Below are positions 7,494 through 15,159 of a DNA stretch of 64,000 nt, in pieces (the stretch's first letter is position 1; each line of letters begins with the position of its first letter). The notes beneath the pieces were generated by a model. It ran no database searches and was not told the origin of the DNA. It saw only the letters and a list, made by a program, of their open reading frames with translations. This DNA comes from UBA6168 sp964508135 (GTDB taxonomy: Bacteria > Bacteroidota > Bacteroidia > Chitinophagales > Saprospiraceae). The position numbers and the translations under genes are program-made. The stretch covers positions 62,001-126,000 of the forward strand of contig CAZDSU010000003.1 of NCBI GenBank assembly GCA_964508135.1, in the 5' to 3' direction.

Positions 7494-8231
7494 ATGAACA
7501 AGTTGCTCCTATTTTTTCTTTTTTACGCCGCATTGGCCTGCAACCACCACGTTGTACTTTCCAATGGCCAAAAACCAACTTCAAATTGGCCGCAACAGCT
7601 CGTCGTAGTGCGAAGCCCATCGGACACCAGCACACTGGCACAGCTCCAGCGTTTTGAAAAAAATGGAAGGGAGTGGCAGCCCGTGGGCGATGCAGTGGCC
7701 GTGACGCTTGGCCGCTCCGGCTTGGCTTGGGGTAGGGGAGAACATGCGCCACACGCTGGCCTGCAAAAGCGGGAAGGTGACGGGAAATCGCCCAGTGGGG
7801 TTTATTCTTTCGGCAATATATTCGGCTATGCCCCAGCCTCGGAAGTCAGTTTCAAAATGCCCTTCGTGACTGCCGACGAGGCGCTGGAATGTGTGGACGA
7901 CAGTGGCTCCCGGTTTTACAACCAACTCGTTGACAACAAGTCCGCAAAAAAAGACTGGACGAGCAGCGAGTTCATGCGCCGCAGCGACCACCAATACCGC
8001 TGGGGAATCGTGGTGAAACACAACACGCCAGCGGCGGCGCAAGCAGGCTCCTGCATTTTCCTCCACATCTGGAACAAACCGGGCGCTGCAACCTCCGGCT
8101 GTACCGCCATGGCCGAGGGCGACTTGCTCACCCTGCTCCACTGGCTCGACCCGGCCAAGTTTCCGCAATTATTGCAGGTGACGGAGGCGGATTACCCTGC
8201 TTTTCGGAAGCAGTTTGAGTTGCCGGAATAA
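7494..8231 (+). CDS. L,D-transpeptidase family lipoprotein (YkuD fold)
   Basis: 245 residues with a lipoprotein-type signal (YAALAC, Cys16). The catalytic region is IFLHIW (His191) followed ten residues later by SGC (Ser201-Gly202-Cys203), the HX(n)SGC signature of YkuD-type L,D-transpeptidases. A GDGKSPSGVYSFG segment at about 95-107 is the usual substrate-lid motif. Such enzymes form 3-3 peptidoglycan cross-links or anchor lipoproteins to peptidoglycan in the periplasm; YafK-like members instead cleave such links, so the direction of the reaction is uncertain. GC content returns to the genomic level here, so this gene lies outside the cassette array. Confidence 0.9.
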   Translation: MNKLLLFFLFYAALACNHHVVLSNGQKPTSNWPQQLVVVRSPSDTSTLAQLQRFEKNGREWQPVGDAVAVTLGRSGLAWGRGEHAPHAGLQKREGDGKSPSGVYSFGNIFGYAPASEVSFKMPFVTADEALECVDDSGSRFYNQLVDNKSAKKDWTSSEFMRRSDHQYRWGIVVKHNTPAAAQAGSCIFLHIWNKPGAATSGCTAMAEGDLLTLLHWLDPAKFPQLLQVTEADYPAFRKQFELPE

Positions 8232-8254
8232 ATTGGGCTGCCTTTTTGCGATAG

Positions 8255-8455
8255 CATCGAGTGTTAATTGGGAATAATCGTCCCATCGGGACGGCATCTT
8301 TGTAGCATTGATAAATTAACCTCGGTCTCCGTTCCATCGGAACGGCATCTCCCTGAAGATACCGTTCCGATGGAACGGTTAGCAACGGGTGGTGATTTCT
8401 ACAAAGATGCCGTCCCGCTGGGACGATTGAAAATGACTTTTGAACGCTCGAATTA
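8255..8455. repeat. Palindromic repeat element, uninterrupted copy
   Basis: About 200 bp with inverted ends. The left end is GTCCCATCGGGACGGCATC (8280-8298) then TTTGTAG. The right end has CTACAAAGATGCCGTCCCGC (8400-8419) then TGGGACG. Inside lie GTTCCATCGGAACGG (8331-8345) and ACCGTTCCGATGGAACGGT (8361-8379). It matches 2848-2912 in inverted orientation and the exons of the group II intron. Two intact copies of the intron target ATCTTTG-TAG occur, at 8296-8305 (+) and at 8399-8408 (-). It looks like a miniature inverted-repeat or REP-type element; no transposase is present. Confidence 0.8.
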
Positions 8456-8460
8456 AAGTA

Positions 8461-8491
8461 AAAAAGCCCCGCCACTATCTGGCAGGGCTTT
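8461..8491 (-). terminator. Rho-independent terminator of the 8527 gene
   Basis: AAAAAGCCCCGCCACTATCT followed by GGCAGGGCTTT. Read on the minus strand this is AAAGCCCTGCC, a loop, GGCGGGGC and a T run, directly after the stop codon of the lipoprotein gene. Confidence 0.85.
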
Positions 8492-8526
8492 CTAATTCAC
8501 TGTGCATCAATCTATTGCAGCGCAAT

Positions 8527-8925
8527 TTAATTCACATAGAACTCGACTGACTCCAACACTTCTGCCACACCATCATCATGGCCCCAGACCTTGGCTTCCA
8601 GTACCCAATGTCCCGCTGTGGCCAATATTATGGCATCTTCAAAACTGTATTCACCCTCTGCGTGGACGTGCGCTGCTTCGGGCTTGTTGTAAATCTCGGT
8701 GCCGCTGTCCTTCTCGTAGATGCGGACGTTGATGTGGTGTACCGTGCCGTCGTTTTTGTCCGAAAAATGGATGTGGATATCCAGTGAGTCGCCCACCACC
8801 ATGTCGGTGGCATCTGGAGATTCGATGTCTATTTGGTAGTCAGGTTCCGAGCTGGTATCGTCGTCCTTGCAAGCATTGAAGGTAAAAAGTGCAGCCAAGA
8901 GGCTGAGGAAAAGGAATTTTTTCAT
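8527..8925 (-). CDS. DUF4625-like periplasmic lipoprotein
   Basis: 132 residues starting at ATG 8925, chosen because it opens a clean lipoprotein signal (MKKFLFLSLLAAL...NACKDDD). An upstream in-frame ATG gives an implausible N-terminus. The mature part is one Ig-like domain (IDIESPDATDMVVGDSLDIH, then HFSDKN, EKDSGTEIYN and ATAGHWVLEAKVWGHDDG) of the DUF4625 type, with several His residues (HVHAEGE). It is the last gene of a three-gene minus-strand set with an outer-membrane barrel and a Cys-rich small protein, and is followed by a strong terminator. A role in metal handling is suggested only by the histidines and by its neighbours. Confidence 0.75.
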   Translation of the reverse strand: MKKFLFLSLLAALFTFNACKDDDTSSEPDYQIDIESPDATDMVVGDSLDIHIHFSDKNDGTVHHINVRIYEKDSGTEIYNKPEAAHVHAEGEYSFEDAIILATAGHWVLEAKVWGHDDGVAEVLESVEFYVN

Positions 8926-9004
8926 GATAAATTTAAAGTTAGAAACTGGTGGCGAAGTAGCTTCCCGGCACGTTGCCGTAGAACCAACCATGCATGTTTT
9001 GTGA

Positions 9005-9907
9005 TTACAAAAAGTAGGTTATCTCCAGCGAGTAGCGTTGCTTCGCTACGATGGCCCGCTGTGAATAATTTTGTTGAAATGGCCTTGAGGTTAATGAACC
9101 CACCTGAAAATCCCCGAAGCGAACGTTCAACCCCGCCAGCACAAACCAGCCGTGGCCACCGGAGCCTTCGGCAAAATTGCCGCTGGGCAGGTGGTTTTTC
9201 CCGAAATATTCCGTAGAAGCCCCGGCGAGTGGCGTCAGCTTCGTTTTTTCGCTCAAGGCAATTTCCCGGAACACCGTCAGGGCGGACGTAAACTGGTGGC
9301 CGTAGTGGTAGTCGTCCCGGCTTTTGCCGTAAAACTGGGCGCTTGCCATGTGCGCAACCCCCATTTTTTTATGAAAAAAAACGAGGTTTGACTGGAACAA
9401 ATAGCCCATGTTGCCCATGCCGAGGTTGAGGTTGCCGGGCAAGTCACGGTAGTAAATGCTGGGGTCGTACTTACCGGTGGGCAGCTTGAGACCAGCGCCC
9501 AACTCACAGTAAATCAAGGAATTGTGAGCCATTGCCTTGTTGTCGAACAAGGTGTAGCTGCCCGTCAGGCGGGTGTCGGCAAGGCCGTGGAGCAGCTCGT
9601 CGTCGCCGGATTGTTGGCGGTGGTTCCAGCGGTAGGGCTGTTGCAGGCTCACCCGTATTTTGCTCGTGAGCTGGTAACGACCAGACAGCTCCGCCACGTA
9701 GAAATTGTCCTGAAAGCTTTCCTCGTTCGTTGCGCTCGTCTCAAACGGAACGGCCATGAACCGCAGCCCTGCACAGTTGTTGCGGAGGTTGGTCAGGAGG
9801 CCGGTGCTACCGCAGGAGGAAAGTCCTCCGGCGTTGCAGCACGATTGTCCAGAAGATGGGACACTAGCCAAAACGACGAGCAGAAGCATCAAACAATGCT
9901 TTGCCAT
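9005..9907 (-). CDS. Outer-membrane beta-barrel protein, transporter-like
   Basis: 300 residues with a signal peptide (ends SSGQ) and then a Cys-rich mature start (SCCNAGGLSSCGS). The rest alternates short amphipathic strands (GRYQLTSKIRVSLQQPYRW, LADTRLTGSYTLF, GAGLKLPTGK, AGLNVRFGDFQVG) ending in an aromatic C-terminus (EITYFL), the pattern of an outer-membrane barrel. Bacteroidota proteins of this type are usually labelled transporter without a known substrate. Clustered cysteines at the mature N-terminus suggest metal or disulfide chemistry. The stop codon lies 79 bp before the lipoprotein gene, and the upstream small Cys protein ends 31 bp before this gene, indicating one operon. Confidence 0.75.
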   Translation of the reverse strand: MAKHCLMLLLVVLASVPSSGQSCCNAGGLSSCGSTGLLTNLRNNCAGLRFMAVPFETSATNEESFQDNFYVAELSGRYQLTSKIRVSLQQPYRWNHRQQSGDDELLHGLADTRLTGSYTLFDNKAMAHNSLIYCELGAGLKLPTGKYDPSIYYRDLPGNLNLGMGNMGYLFQSNLVFFHKKMGVAHMASAQFYGKSRDDYHYGHQFTSALTVFREIALSEKTKLTPLAGASTEYFGKNHLPSGNFAEGSGGHGWFVLAGLNVRFGDFQVGSLTSRPFQQNYSQRAIVAKQRYSLEITYFL

Positions 9908-9938
9908 GTCTAATTATTTTTGAAAAAAAATGGATGAA

Positions 9939-10328
9939 TCAGCAGTTAAATGGCTGATTATCTGGCGGTTGGAAAAGCGACTTTCCAAAAAGGCGGGAAA
10001 TGAAACTCAACTGGCAATCGGACACCGGGAGGTTGGAATCCTTGGCCAAAACCAAAACTACTGGTTGTAGTTGTTGGTGAAAAAAATTGATCTTGAAGCT
10101 TTGCTCAAGGTTGTTGAGCGGGCTTGGCTGGTTGTGGTCGTTGTTTTTGGCCAGTTCCTGTTTCAAATGGCATTTGCCGTGGCACTGCATTTTTGGCTTC
10201 GCCTTGTTTACGCAGTACAACCGTTCGATTTCAGCCTGGTTAAGCTTGAACTCGGCAACCAACAGCGCATTGCTCATCGAGCTGATGAGGATGACGGCTG
10301 CGGCGAATATGGCGAACGTTTTTTTCAC
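9939..10328 (-). CDS. Small exported Cys-rich protein (CxxN...CHGKCHL motif)
   Basis: 129 residues beginning at GTG 10328 (MKKTFAIFAAAVILISS). The longer open frame begins upstream at 10355 but would contain the promoter element TACATTTG at 10334-10341, so the GTG is preferred. A single hydrophobic N-terminal segment is followed by YCVNKAKPKMQCHGKCHLKQ, a conserved Cys/His pattern likely to bind a metal or redox partner. I do not recognise a named family. It is the first gene of an operon with the barrel protein (9005-9907) and the DUF4625-like lipoprotein. Confidence 0.7.
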   Translation of the reverse strand: MKKTFAIFAAAVILISSMSNALLVAEFKLNQAEIERLYCVNKAKPKMQCHGKCHLKQELAKNNDHNQPSPLNNLEQSFKINFFHQQLQPVVLVLAKDSNLPVSDCQLSFISRLFGKSLFQPPDNQPFNC

Positions 10329-10333
10329 TGCCG

Positions 10334-10341
10334 CAAATGTA
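10334..10341 (-). promoter_or_regulatory. Bacteroidota -7 element TACATTTG, leaderless arrangement
   Basis: TACATTTG fits TAnnTTTG exactly and lies 5 bases upstream of the GTG start at 10328. Transcription would begin about at the start codon. Confidence 0.6.
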
Positions 10342-10424
10342 GCACCCGAACTCAACTCACCCGGTGATTTTAATCAACCAAAACCAAGTATGAATGTCAC
10401 CCGACAAATCGCTCAACGGGCCTT

Positions 10425-11126
10425 TCACCGCTCGCCAACCAGCGTCCGCAAGGTCATGTACCCAATGCCGAGCACTCCCGCCATGACGGCGGCCAGGCCA
10501 AGTGAACCCAAGTTTGAGAAGGGGTGCAGCACCACGCCCGCCACGTCCCAGAACAACTGGAAAGGTTGGAGCAGCAGGTCCCAAGTGTTCCAGCGCTGGT
10601 AGCGGCCCATGTACACCCCGAAGGCACAGAGGCCTATCGCTGTCCAAATGATGCTGGCAGAAAGGCGTTTCCCGATGTTTTTTTCCAAGAAAGCCTGCAC
10701 GTTGAGCAGGGAAATGAAACCGAGGAGCAGCCCGGTCCAGGCAAAGGAAAAAATCATCATCATGTCGTACCAGAGCGGGATGCCCGAGCGGTAGTGGATG
10801 TGCATCAGGTCGGTGACGATGTAGGGCGCATTGGGCAGGAAGACCAGCCATACGGCCAACAGTGGAATGGCCAGCCACCGGTTGGGCAGCTTCGGCAGGA
10901 ACAGCGATAAAATATAGGGTATCCAAGCCAGGAACAGGTTCCAGATGAGGAACAGGAAAGTAGTGCCGCGGGTCATTGCCAGATCGTAGAACTCGTTTAT
11001 TTGCCCAAAATCAAAGCCCGTGTGGATAAGCCGATAGCCCACCAACACGAAGTTGAGCAGGGTGGAAAGGCAGAGCAGCAGGAAGAGGCGGTATTGTTTT
11101 TCGGTCTGGAAAATGGATTTCAGCAT
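10425..11126 (-). CDS. DUF1361 family membrane protein
   Basis: 233 residues with about seven hydrophobic segments. The diagnostic DUF1361 stretch VFLPNAPYIVTDLMHIH and the later GVYMGRYQRWNTWD segment are present. Function is unknown. The start at ATG 11126 (MLKSIFQTEKQYR) is chosen over an upstream ATG at 11198 because the extra 24 residues are not membrane-like and overlap the likely leader. It lies on the same strand as creD, but a strong inverted repeat (11264-11336) separates the two, so it is probably transcribed separately. Confidence 0.85.
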   Translation of the reverse strand: MLKSIFQTEKQYRLFLLLCLSTLLNFVLVGYRLIHTGFDFGQINEFYDLAMTRGTTFLFLIWNLFLAWIPYILSLFLPKLPNRWLAIPLLAVWLVFLPNAPYIVTDLMHIHYRSGIPLWYDMMMIFSFAWTGLLLGFISLLNVQAFLEKNIGKRLSASIIWTAIGLCAFGVYMGRYQRWNTWDLLLQPFQLFWDVAGVVLHPFSNLGSLGLAAVMAGVLGIGYMTLRTLVGER

Positions 11127-11263
11127 TGGAATAGAATGATGAATGAGTGAATGATAAATTTTTTGAAGCAAAAAGCGGGAGGTGAGGCCGTAAATCATTG
11201 ATTTACAATATTTTACCCCTTAATGCCTCCCCCTGCTATTGCCTAATTGTTGTCTTAAATGTC

Positions 11264-11336
11264 GGCTCATGACGCCTTAGCGTGAAAGCTAAGGGGGTTC
11301 GGGGGCGTTCCGCTTTACGCTAAGGCGTCATGAGCC
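11264..11336. terminator. Long inverted repeat after creD
   Basis: GGCTCATGACGCCTTAGCGT (11264-11283) plus GAAAGC is mirrored by GCTTTACGCTAAGGCGTCAT plus GAGCC (11312-11336), a 25 bp stem. Its right end touches the creD stop codon. A partial relative (TTTAGCGTGAAAGCCAAGGG) occurs at about 16332-16351. Confidence 0.7.
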
Positions 11337-12712
11337 TAAATGTCATTGGTCATTGGAGTGGCTGGGGCAGGTGGGCTATCATCCCTGTTCCCCAAGTTGT
11401 ACCAGTCCACCTTCCTCGAACTGTACATCACGGCTGCCAGTGCCACGAACACGCCGATGCTTCCGGCCAAAAGGGCGAAATCTTCCAATTGGAGTAGCAC
11501 GAAAATGAACCCGTAAATGGCGATAAGCATCCCCAACAGTTGCCAAACCAGCCGCCGGATGCCCAGCATGGTGCTGCTGTACCCACAGATGAGGCCAATG
11601 GTGGCAATGGATGAAATCAAGTAGGCAATGTTGAAACCCAAATGCTCAGAGAGGGAAAGCAGCAGCAAGTAGAATACCGTGAGCGCAAGCCCCACCAACA
11701 GATACTGGAACGGGTGGATAAATATCCGCCGCAGCACTTCGAAGAAAAAATAGAGCAGGAACGTAAGCCCGATGATGAGGATGGCGTACTTGGCCGAGCG
11801 GGTGTTTTTCAGGTACTCGTCCACGGGCTGGATGAGGCGCACGGCCAGGTTGGAGGAGCCGAGACTCACGCCGGTGTCCGACCACTGTTGCGGGTAGGGG
11901 CGGTTCAGGTCGAGCACCTGCCATTGGGCGGTGAAGCCTGTGGCTGAAATCTCTCGTTGGTCGGGCAGAAAAGCGCCCTCGAAACTGGGTGAGTGCCAGT
12001 CGGATTTCAGGTTGACGGTGGTGGACTTGCCCACCGGCTCGAAGCTGAGGTGCTCGCTGCCATTGAGCTTGATGGGGATGGAGAATTGGTAGTTTTTGCC
12101 ATCGGCAGCAATCGAAATGGGCGTGCTGACGCCCGTGGCGAGCAGTTCGGTCATGCCAGTGCCAGGCTCCATGCGACGCTGGTTGCCCGCCCAGTCCACC
12201 TGCACGGATTCTTTGATGCCGGTCATGCCCTGAATGCCCACAGCCAGCTTCGCCTCGTCCCAGTGGACGTCTGCTGGGGCGATGTTAAGTGCTTGAAAAT
12301 CAGGTTGTTGAAACTCACCCGACAGCACGATGCCAGCTTGGTAAAGCACCACGTCGAATATGCTTCGCTTGCGGATTTGGTGCTTCAAGTCGCCATCCAC
12401 CAGCAGGTTTTGGGGCAAAAAATAGGCCACATGGCGGTTCTCGCTCCGCTTCCCATCCTGGAATTCCGTCCAGGAAGTGTAGGGGACGGCAAGCACAGGT
12501 CCCTGGATTGCCTGGCTGCCGCCCCACGAAAGACTAACTTCATTTTTTACCTCCTGTTTGCGGATTTGTCGTTCTCGTATTTGGTCTTGGATCAGTGAGT
12601 TGGGGATGAGCAGTATCAGCACCAGAAAGCCGATGGAGAGTAGCTTGATGACCAGTGATTCTTTGAGCCATTGGCTGAATTTTTGGATGGTGGATTGGTT
12701 TTGATTTTCCAT
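11336..12712 (-). CDS. creD: Cell envelope integrity protein CreD
   Basis: 458 residues, the usual CreD length. An N-terminal helix (LLSIGFLVLILLIP) is followed by the family motif ERxxRxxEVxxEVSxSWG, a large periplasmic domain (about residues 40-290) with RSIFDVVLYQA, and six C-terminal helices including HPFQYLLVGLALTVFYLLLLSLSEHLGF. CreD is an inner-membrane protein linked in proteobacteria to the CreBC regulon and to beta-lactam and colicin tolerance; its molecular role is not settled. Start ATG 12712 is supported by the first conserved residues. Upstream lie two strong hairpins and a 17 bp palindrome shared with the regulator operon, so the neighbouring winged-helix protein probably controls it. 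Confidence 0.92.
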   Translation of the reverse strand: MENQNQSTIQKFSQWLKESLVIKLLSIGFLVLILLIPNSLIQDQIRERQIRKQEVKNEVSLSWGGSQAIQGPVLAVPYTSWTEFQDGKRSENRHVAYFLPQNLLVDGDLKHQIRKRSIFDVVLYQAGIVLSGEFQQPDFQALNIAPADVHWDEAKLAVGIQGMTGIKESVQVDWAGNQRRMEPGTGMTELLATGVSTPISIAADGKNYQFSIPIKLNGSEHLSFEPVGKSTTVNLKSDWHSPSFEGAFLPDQREISATGFTAQWQVLDLNRPYPQQWSDTGVSLGSSNLAVRLIQPVDEYLKNTRSAKYAILIIGLTFLLYFFFEVLRRIFIHPFQYLLVGLALTVFYLLLLSLSEHLGFNIAYLISSIATIGLICGYSSTMLGIRRLVWQLLGMLIAIYGFIFVLLQLEDFALLAGSIGVFVALAAVMYSSRKVDWYNLGNRDDSPPAPATPMTNDI

Positions 12713-12735
12713 GATAAATGATTTGATTTTATTGA

Positions 12736-12766
12736 TTTTTCGGGTCGCCATCGGCGACCCGAAAAA
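12736..12766. repeat. Perfect hairpin TTTTTCGGGTCGCC/GGCGACCCGAAAAA
   Basis: A 14 bp perfect stem around ATC, flanked by T and A runs, so it can end transcription in either direction. It lies between creD and the regulator gene. Confidence 0.75.
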
Positions 12767-12775
12767 CCATCTTTT

Positions 12776-12812
12776 ACTTCTTCCGGCACGGCGGAGCCGT
12801 GCCGGAAGAAGT
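12776..12812. repeat. Perfect hairpin ACTTCTTCCGGCACGGC with 17 bp stem
   Basis: A 17 bp perfect stem around GGA, ten bases after the previous hairpin. In gene orientation it lies downstream of the operator-like palindrome and upstream of creD, so it may attenuate read-through into creD. Confidence 0.75.
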
Positions 12813-12831
12813 TTGAAATTATCCAAAAAGA

Positions 12832-12848
12832 ACTTTGAATTTCAAAGT
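12832..12848. promoter_or_regulatory. Palindromic operator candidate upstream of creD
   Basis: ACTTTGAATTTCAAAGT is a perfect 8+1+8 palindrome. Its neighbour sequence CAAAAAGA is shared with a second copy at 13869-13893. Being at the start of both creD and the regulator operon, it is a likely binding site for the adjacent winged-helix regulator. Confidence 0.55.
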
Positions 12849-12865
12849 TTATTGTCAAAAAAAAT

Positions 12866-13168
12866 TCAACTCCCAGATTTTAACAGCTCCTCCAGTGCTG
12901 CCAAGTGGTCGTTGAATGCTTTTCGCCCAAGAATCGTGGCCGTGTAGGAGGTCTGCGGTTTGCGCCCCACGAAGAGCTTGCGCATTTCGACATAGTTCTC
13001 GCTTTCGAGCACTTTCATGTGGCTGGCGAGGTTGCCGTCCGTGAGGCCGAGCATCTCCTTGAAGGCGCCGAAATCCACCCAATCGTTCACCATCAGGATG
13101 GACATGATGCCCAACCGGATGCGGTTGTCGAGTTTGGTGTTTTCAAGCTTTTCGAGCAGATGCTTCAT
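12866..13168 (-). CDS. Winged-helix transcriptional regulator (HTH_34 type)
   Basis: 100 residues forming one winged-helix domain: RIRLGIMSILM, DWVDFGAFKEMLGLTDGNLA (recognition region), SHMKVLESENYVEMRK, then a wing (GRKPQTSYTATILGRKAFNDH). This is the ArsR/PadR-like HTH_34 group common in Bacteroidota beside creD and membrane proteins. No metal-binding cysteines are seen. It lies 48 bp after the membrane protein gene and is probably co-transcribed with it. A matching palindrome stands in front of that operon and in front of creD, suggesting autoregulation plus control of creD. Confidence 0.88.
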   Translation of the reverse strand: MKHLLEKLENTKLDNRIRLGIMSILMVNDWVDFGAFKEMLGLTDGNLASHMKVLESENYVEMRKLFVGRKPQTSYTATILGRKAFNDHLAALEELLKSGS

Positions 13169-13216
13169 GTTTAGTTTGCAGTTAGACAGTTGGCAGTTTG
13201 CAGTCAGTGTGCTGCT

Positions 13217-13855
13217 TCATTCATACTTGCGGTACATCACCAGCCCATAGACGATGTGTAATATGCCAAATCCAATGGCCCAAAGCTCTAGCCCGTAGCC
13301 CGGTAAAAACAGCCCGATGATACCAAGCAAAATCTCACTTAGTCCCAAGTATCGGATGTCGTTGAGGGTAAACTTGCTGCCGTTCACAAGTGCCAGCCCG
13401 TAGAAGACCAACATGGCCGGGGCGATGAGCAAAATCTGCCGTTCCCGGTACAGTACCAAGCAGAAAATGCCGCCCACCACCAGTGGTATGGCCAAGTTTG
13501 TCAGCATTCGCAGGGCTGACGAGTCCCATACTTTTTGGCCCTTTCTTCGGGCCTTGCGGGTGGTGAAGTAGATGCCACTAATCAAGGCCAGTATTAAAAC
13601 CAGCGCAGCATCGAGCAAGAAAAAGGTTTCGTAGCCGATGCCCCATTTGCTGTTTTGCAGCACTTCGGCGTAGAAAATGCGGTAGTTGGAGAACGGGCGA
13701 AGGCCGAGGTAAACATAAACCATTGCCGCACCCAAAAGTGCAAAGCTGCCAGCCGCCACGCCCGACAGGCCGCTCAAGGAGATGAAGCGGCTACTGCGCT
13801 CCATCATGGAGCGTATCTGGCTCAATGTTTCGAGATGTTCGTTGTGATTTGCCAC
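13217..13855 (-). CDS. Conserved membrane protein upstream of HTH_34 regulator
   Basis: 212 residues with a short soluble N-terminus (HLETLSQIRSMMERSSRF) and six or seven hydrophobic segments. I do not recognise a named Pfam domain, but proteins of this shape, starting with an IRSMMERSSRFxSLSG-like segment, commonly sit directly upstream of HTH_34 regulators in Bacteroidota. It may be a sensor or partner of the regulator. The operator candidate at 13877-13893 lies 21 bases upstream of the ATG at 13855. Confidence 0.75.
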   Translation of the reverse strand: MANHNEHLETLSQIRSMMERSSRFISLSGLSGVAAGSFALLGAAMVYVYLGLRPFSNYRIFYAEVLQNSKWGIGYETFFLLDAALVLILALISGIYFTTRKARRKGQKVWDSSALRMLTNLAIPLVVGGIFCLVLYRERQILLIAPAMLVFYGLALVNGSKFTLNDIRYLGLSEILLGIIGLFLPGYGLELWAIGFGILHIVYGLVMYRKYE

Positions 13856-13876
13856 GGTATGTTTATTTCAAAAAGA

Positions 13877-13893
13877 ACTTTGAAGTGCAAAGT
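13877..13893. promoter_or_regulatory. Palindromic operator candidate upstream of the regulator operon
   Basis: ACTTTGAAGTGCAAAGT has the same outer half-sites (ACTTTG/CAAAGT) and the same 5' flank (CAAAAAGA) as 12832-12848. In gene orientation it is followed by TTCTTTTTG, a weak match to the -7 element, so a bound repressor would block the promoter. Confidence 0.55.
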
Positions 13894-14001
13894 AGATTCA
13901 TTTTCCACGAACTTCCAAACGGAACGGCCGCTTCTTTTCAAAAAACTTTTGGTTGGTGAATCCTGTGATGAAAATCACAGCGTCCGGCGGGGCATTCTGG
14001 C

Positions 14002-14009
14002 TACCTTTG
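14002..14009 (+). promoter_or_regulatory. Bacteroidota -7 element TACCTTTG for DUF983 gene
   Basis: An exact TAnnTTTG match, 26 bases before the ATG at 14036. No clear TTG was found at -33. Confidence 0.5.
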
Positions 14010-14035
14010 CGGCCACCAAAATTCAATATTGATTC

Positions 14036-14443
14036 ATGGGTATTTTCAAAAAAGGCACAAAAGCATACAGCATTCTTAACCTCAAATGCCCTCGTTGCCA
14101 CGAGGGCGACCTATTTCCGACTGGTTCGTTTTCGTTCAACAAGCCTTTCGACATGCCCGAAACCTGCCCAAAGTGCGGGCAAAAATACTTCCTTGGCCCT
14201 GGCTTCTACTACGGGGCGATGTTCATCTCCTACATCATCACGGCCTTCTTTTGCCTGTTTTTTGCAGGTGGGCTGGTTTTGTTCACGGACATATCCGTGA
14301 ACATGGCCTTCGTTCTGCTCCTCGTTGTCATCTCGTTTTTGTTCGTTTGGTTTTTCCGGCTTGCCCGTGCCATTTGGATAAACATGAACGTAAAGTACGA
14401 CAAGCGGATGGGGGAAGAGGCGACCACGAGCACCAAAAATTGA
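14036..14443 (+). CDS. DUF983 family protein
   Basis: 135 residues. The N-terminal zinc-ribbon pair CPRCHEGDLF (about residues 19-28) and CPKCGQKYFLGPGFYYGAMF (about 44-63) followed by two or three hydrophobic helices is the DUF983 signature. Members are widespread in Bacteroidota and Alphaproteobacteria; their role is unknown, with suggestions of a link to cytochrome oxidase assembly. It is a single-gene unit with its own promoter element, divergent from the membrane-protein/regulator operon. Confidence 0.9.
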   Translation: MGIFKKGTKAYSILNLKCPRCHEGDLFPTGSFSFNKPFDMPETCPKCGQKYFLGPGFYYGAMFISYIITAFFCLFFAGGLVLFTDISVNMAFVLLLVVISFLFVWFFRLARAIWINMNVKYDKRMGEEATTSTKN

Positions 14444-14694
14444 ACAATCTCAGCGTTGCGGAAGAAATATTGGGTGACATCTTCATTGTTTTGAAAGTGT
14501 CGCCCTTTTTTGTTGTGTGCGTAAATTAAGTGGTGCACATTCTTTTGAAAACCAGCGTATTGTGAGCAACGTCTGATTGCAATACCTGAAAAAATATTTC
14601 TTATTGGAAACTATCTGATTGCGTACAGCCCTCAAAACTGCAATTTTGAAAATATCGTTTCTTAGTTATTTTACAAAAATAAATCTGAACGGCA

Positions 14695-14724
14695 TTGTTA
14701 AATAAATGTGTCCTGCTATCTTTG
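14695..14724 (+). promoter_or_regulatory. Complete Bacteroidota promoter for ArsR-type gene
   Basis: TTG at 14695-14697 and TATCTTTG at 14717-14724, separated by 19 bases, fit the -33/-7 layout. It lies inside a longer open frame beginning at 14706, which shows the true start codon is downstream, at 14757. Confidence 0.7.
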
Positions 14725-14756
14725 ACCCTTTACCTTTAACCAGTTACCACTATTTG

Positions 14757-15065
14757 ATGAACACAAAAAATCCACCTTGCCTAAATGGCGAAAAAATCGA
14801 GTTGGCGACGAATCTGCTACGGGTATTCAATCACAAGCACCGGTTTGCCATCATCAACAAACTCCTTGACAAAGGCGGAATGGACACCTCCAAGCTGGCT
14901 GTTTCCCTTCGTTTGCAGGAGTCGTACATCTTGGAACACCTGCAGGTGCTGCAACAGATAGGCATCGTTCATTCCATTGATGTGCTGGATGGCGTGAAGT
15001 TCGTGGCAAACAAGCGGGCTATTCGCAAAGTGAATGAAGCATTGCGCAGCTTCTCACAAAACTAA
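14757..15065 (+). CDS. ArsR-type helix-turn-helix protein
   Basis: 102 residues. LATNLLRVFNHKHRFAIINK followed by LLDKGGMDTSKLAVSLRLQE, SYILEHLQVLQQIGIVHSI and a short wing (LDGVKFVANKRAI) form a winged helix of the ArsR kind. No metal-binding CxC motif is evident. ATG 14757 is supported by the promoter at 14695-14724, 32 bases upstream. The AT-rich 300 bp before the gene holds no other frame. Target genes are unknown. Confidence 0.8.
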   Translation: MNTKNPPCLNGEKIELATNLLRVFNHKHRFAIINKLLDKGGMDTSKLAVSLRLQESYILEHLQVLQQIGIVHSIDVLDGVKFVANKRAIRKVNEALRSFSQN

Positions 15066-15159
15066 GGTTGGCTTTCCCTTCTTTTCCTACTTCTATCTTG
15101 ATAAAAATTTGGCTTCCCCTTACCACCGGGCTACTAGCGTTGCCGTTGGGGCCTTGCGT

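Noticed and set aside
12736..12812. Two adjacent palindromes as a possible insertion-sequence remnant
   Set aside because: They have unrelated sequences, no coding content and no target duplication; they fit terminator or attenuator hairpins.
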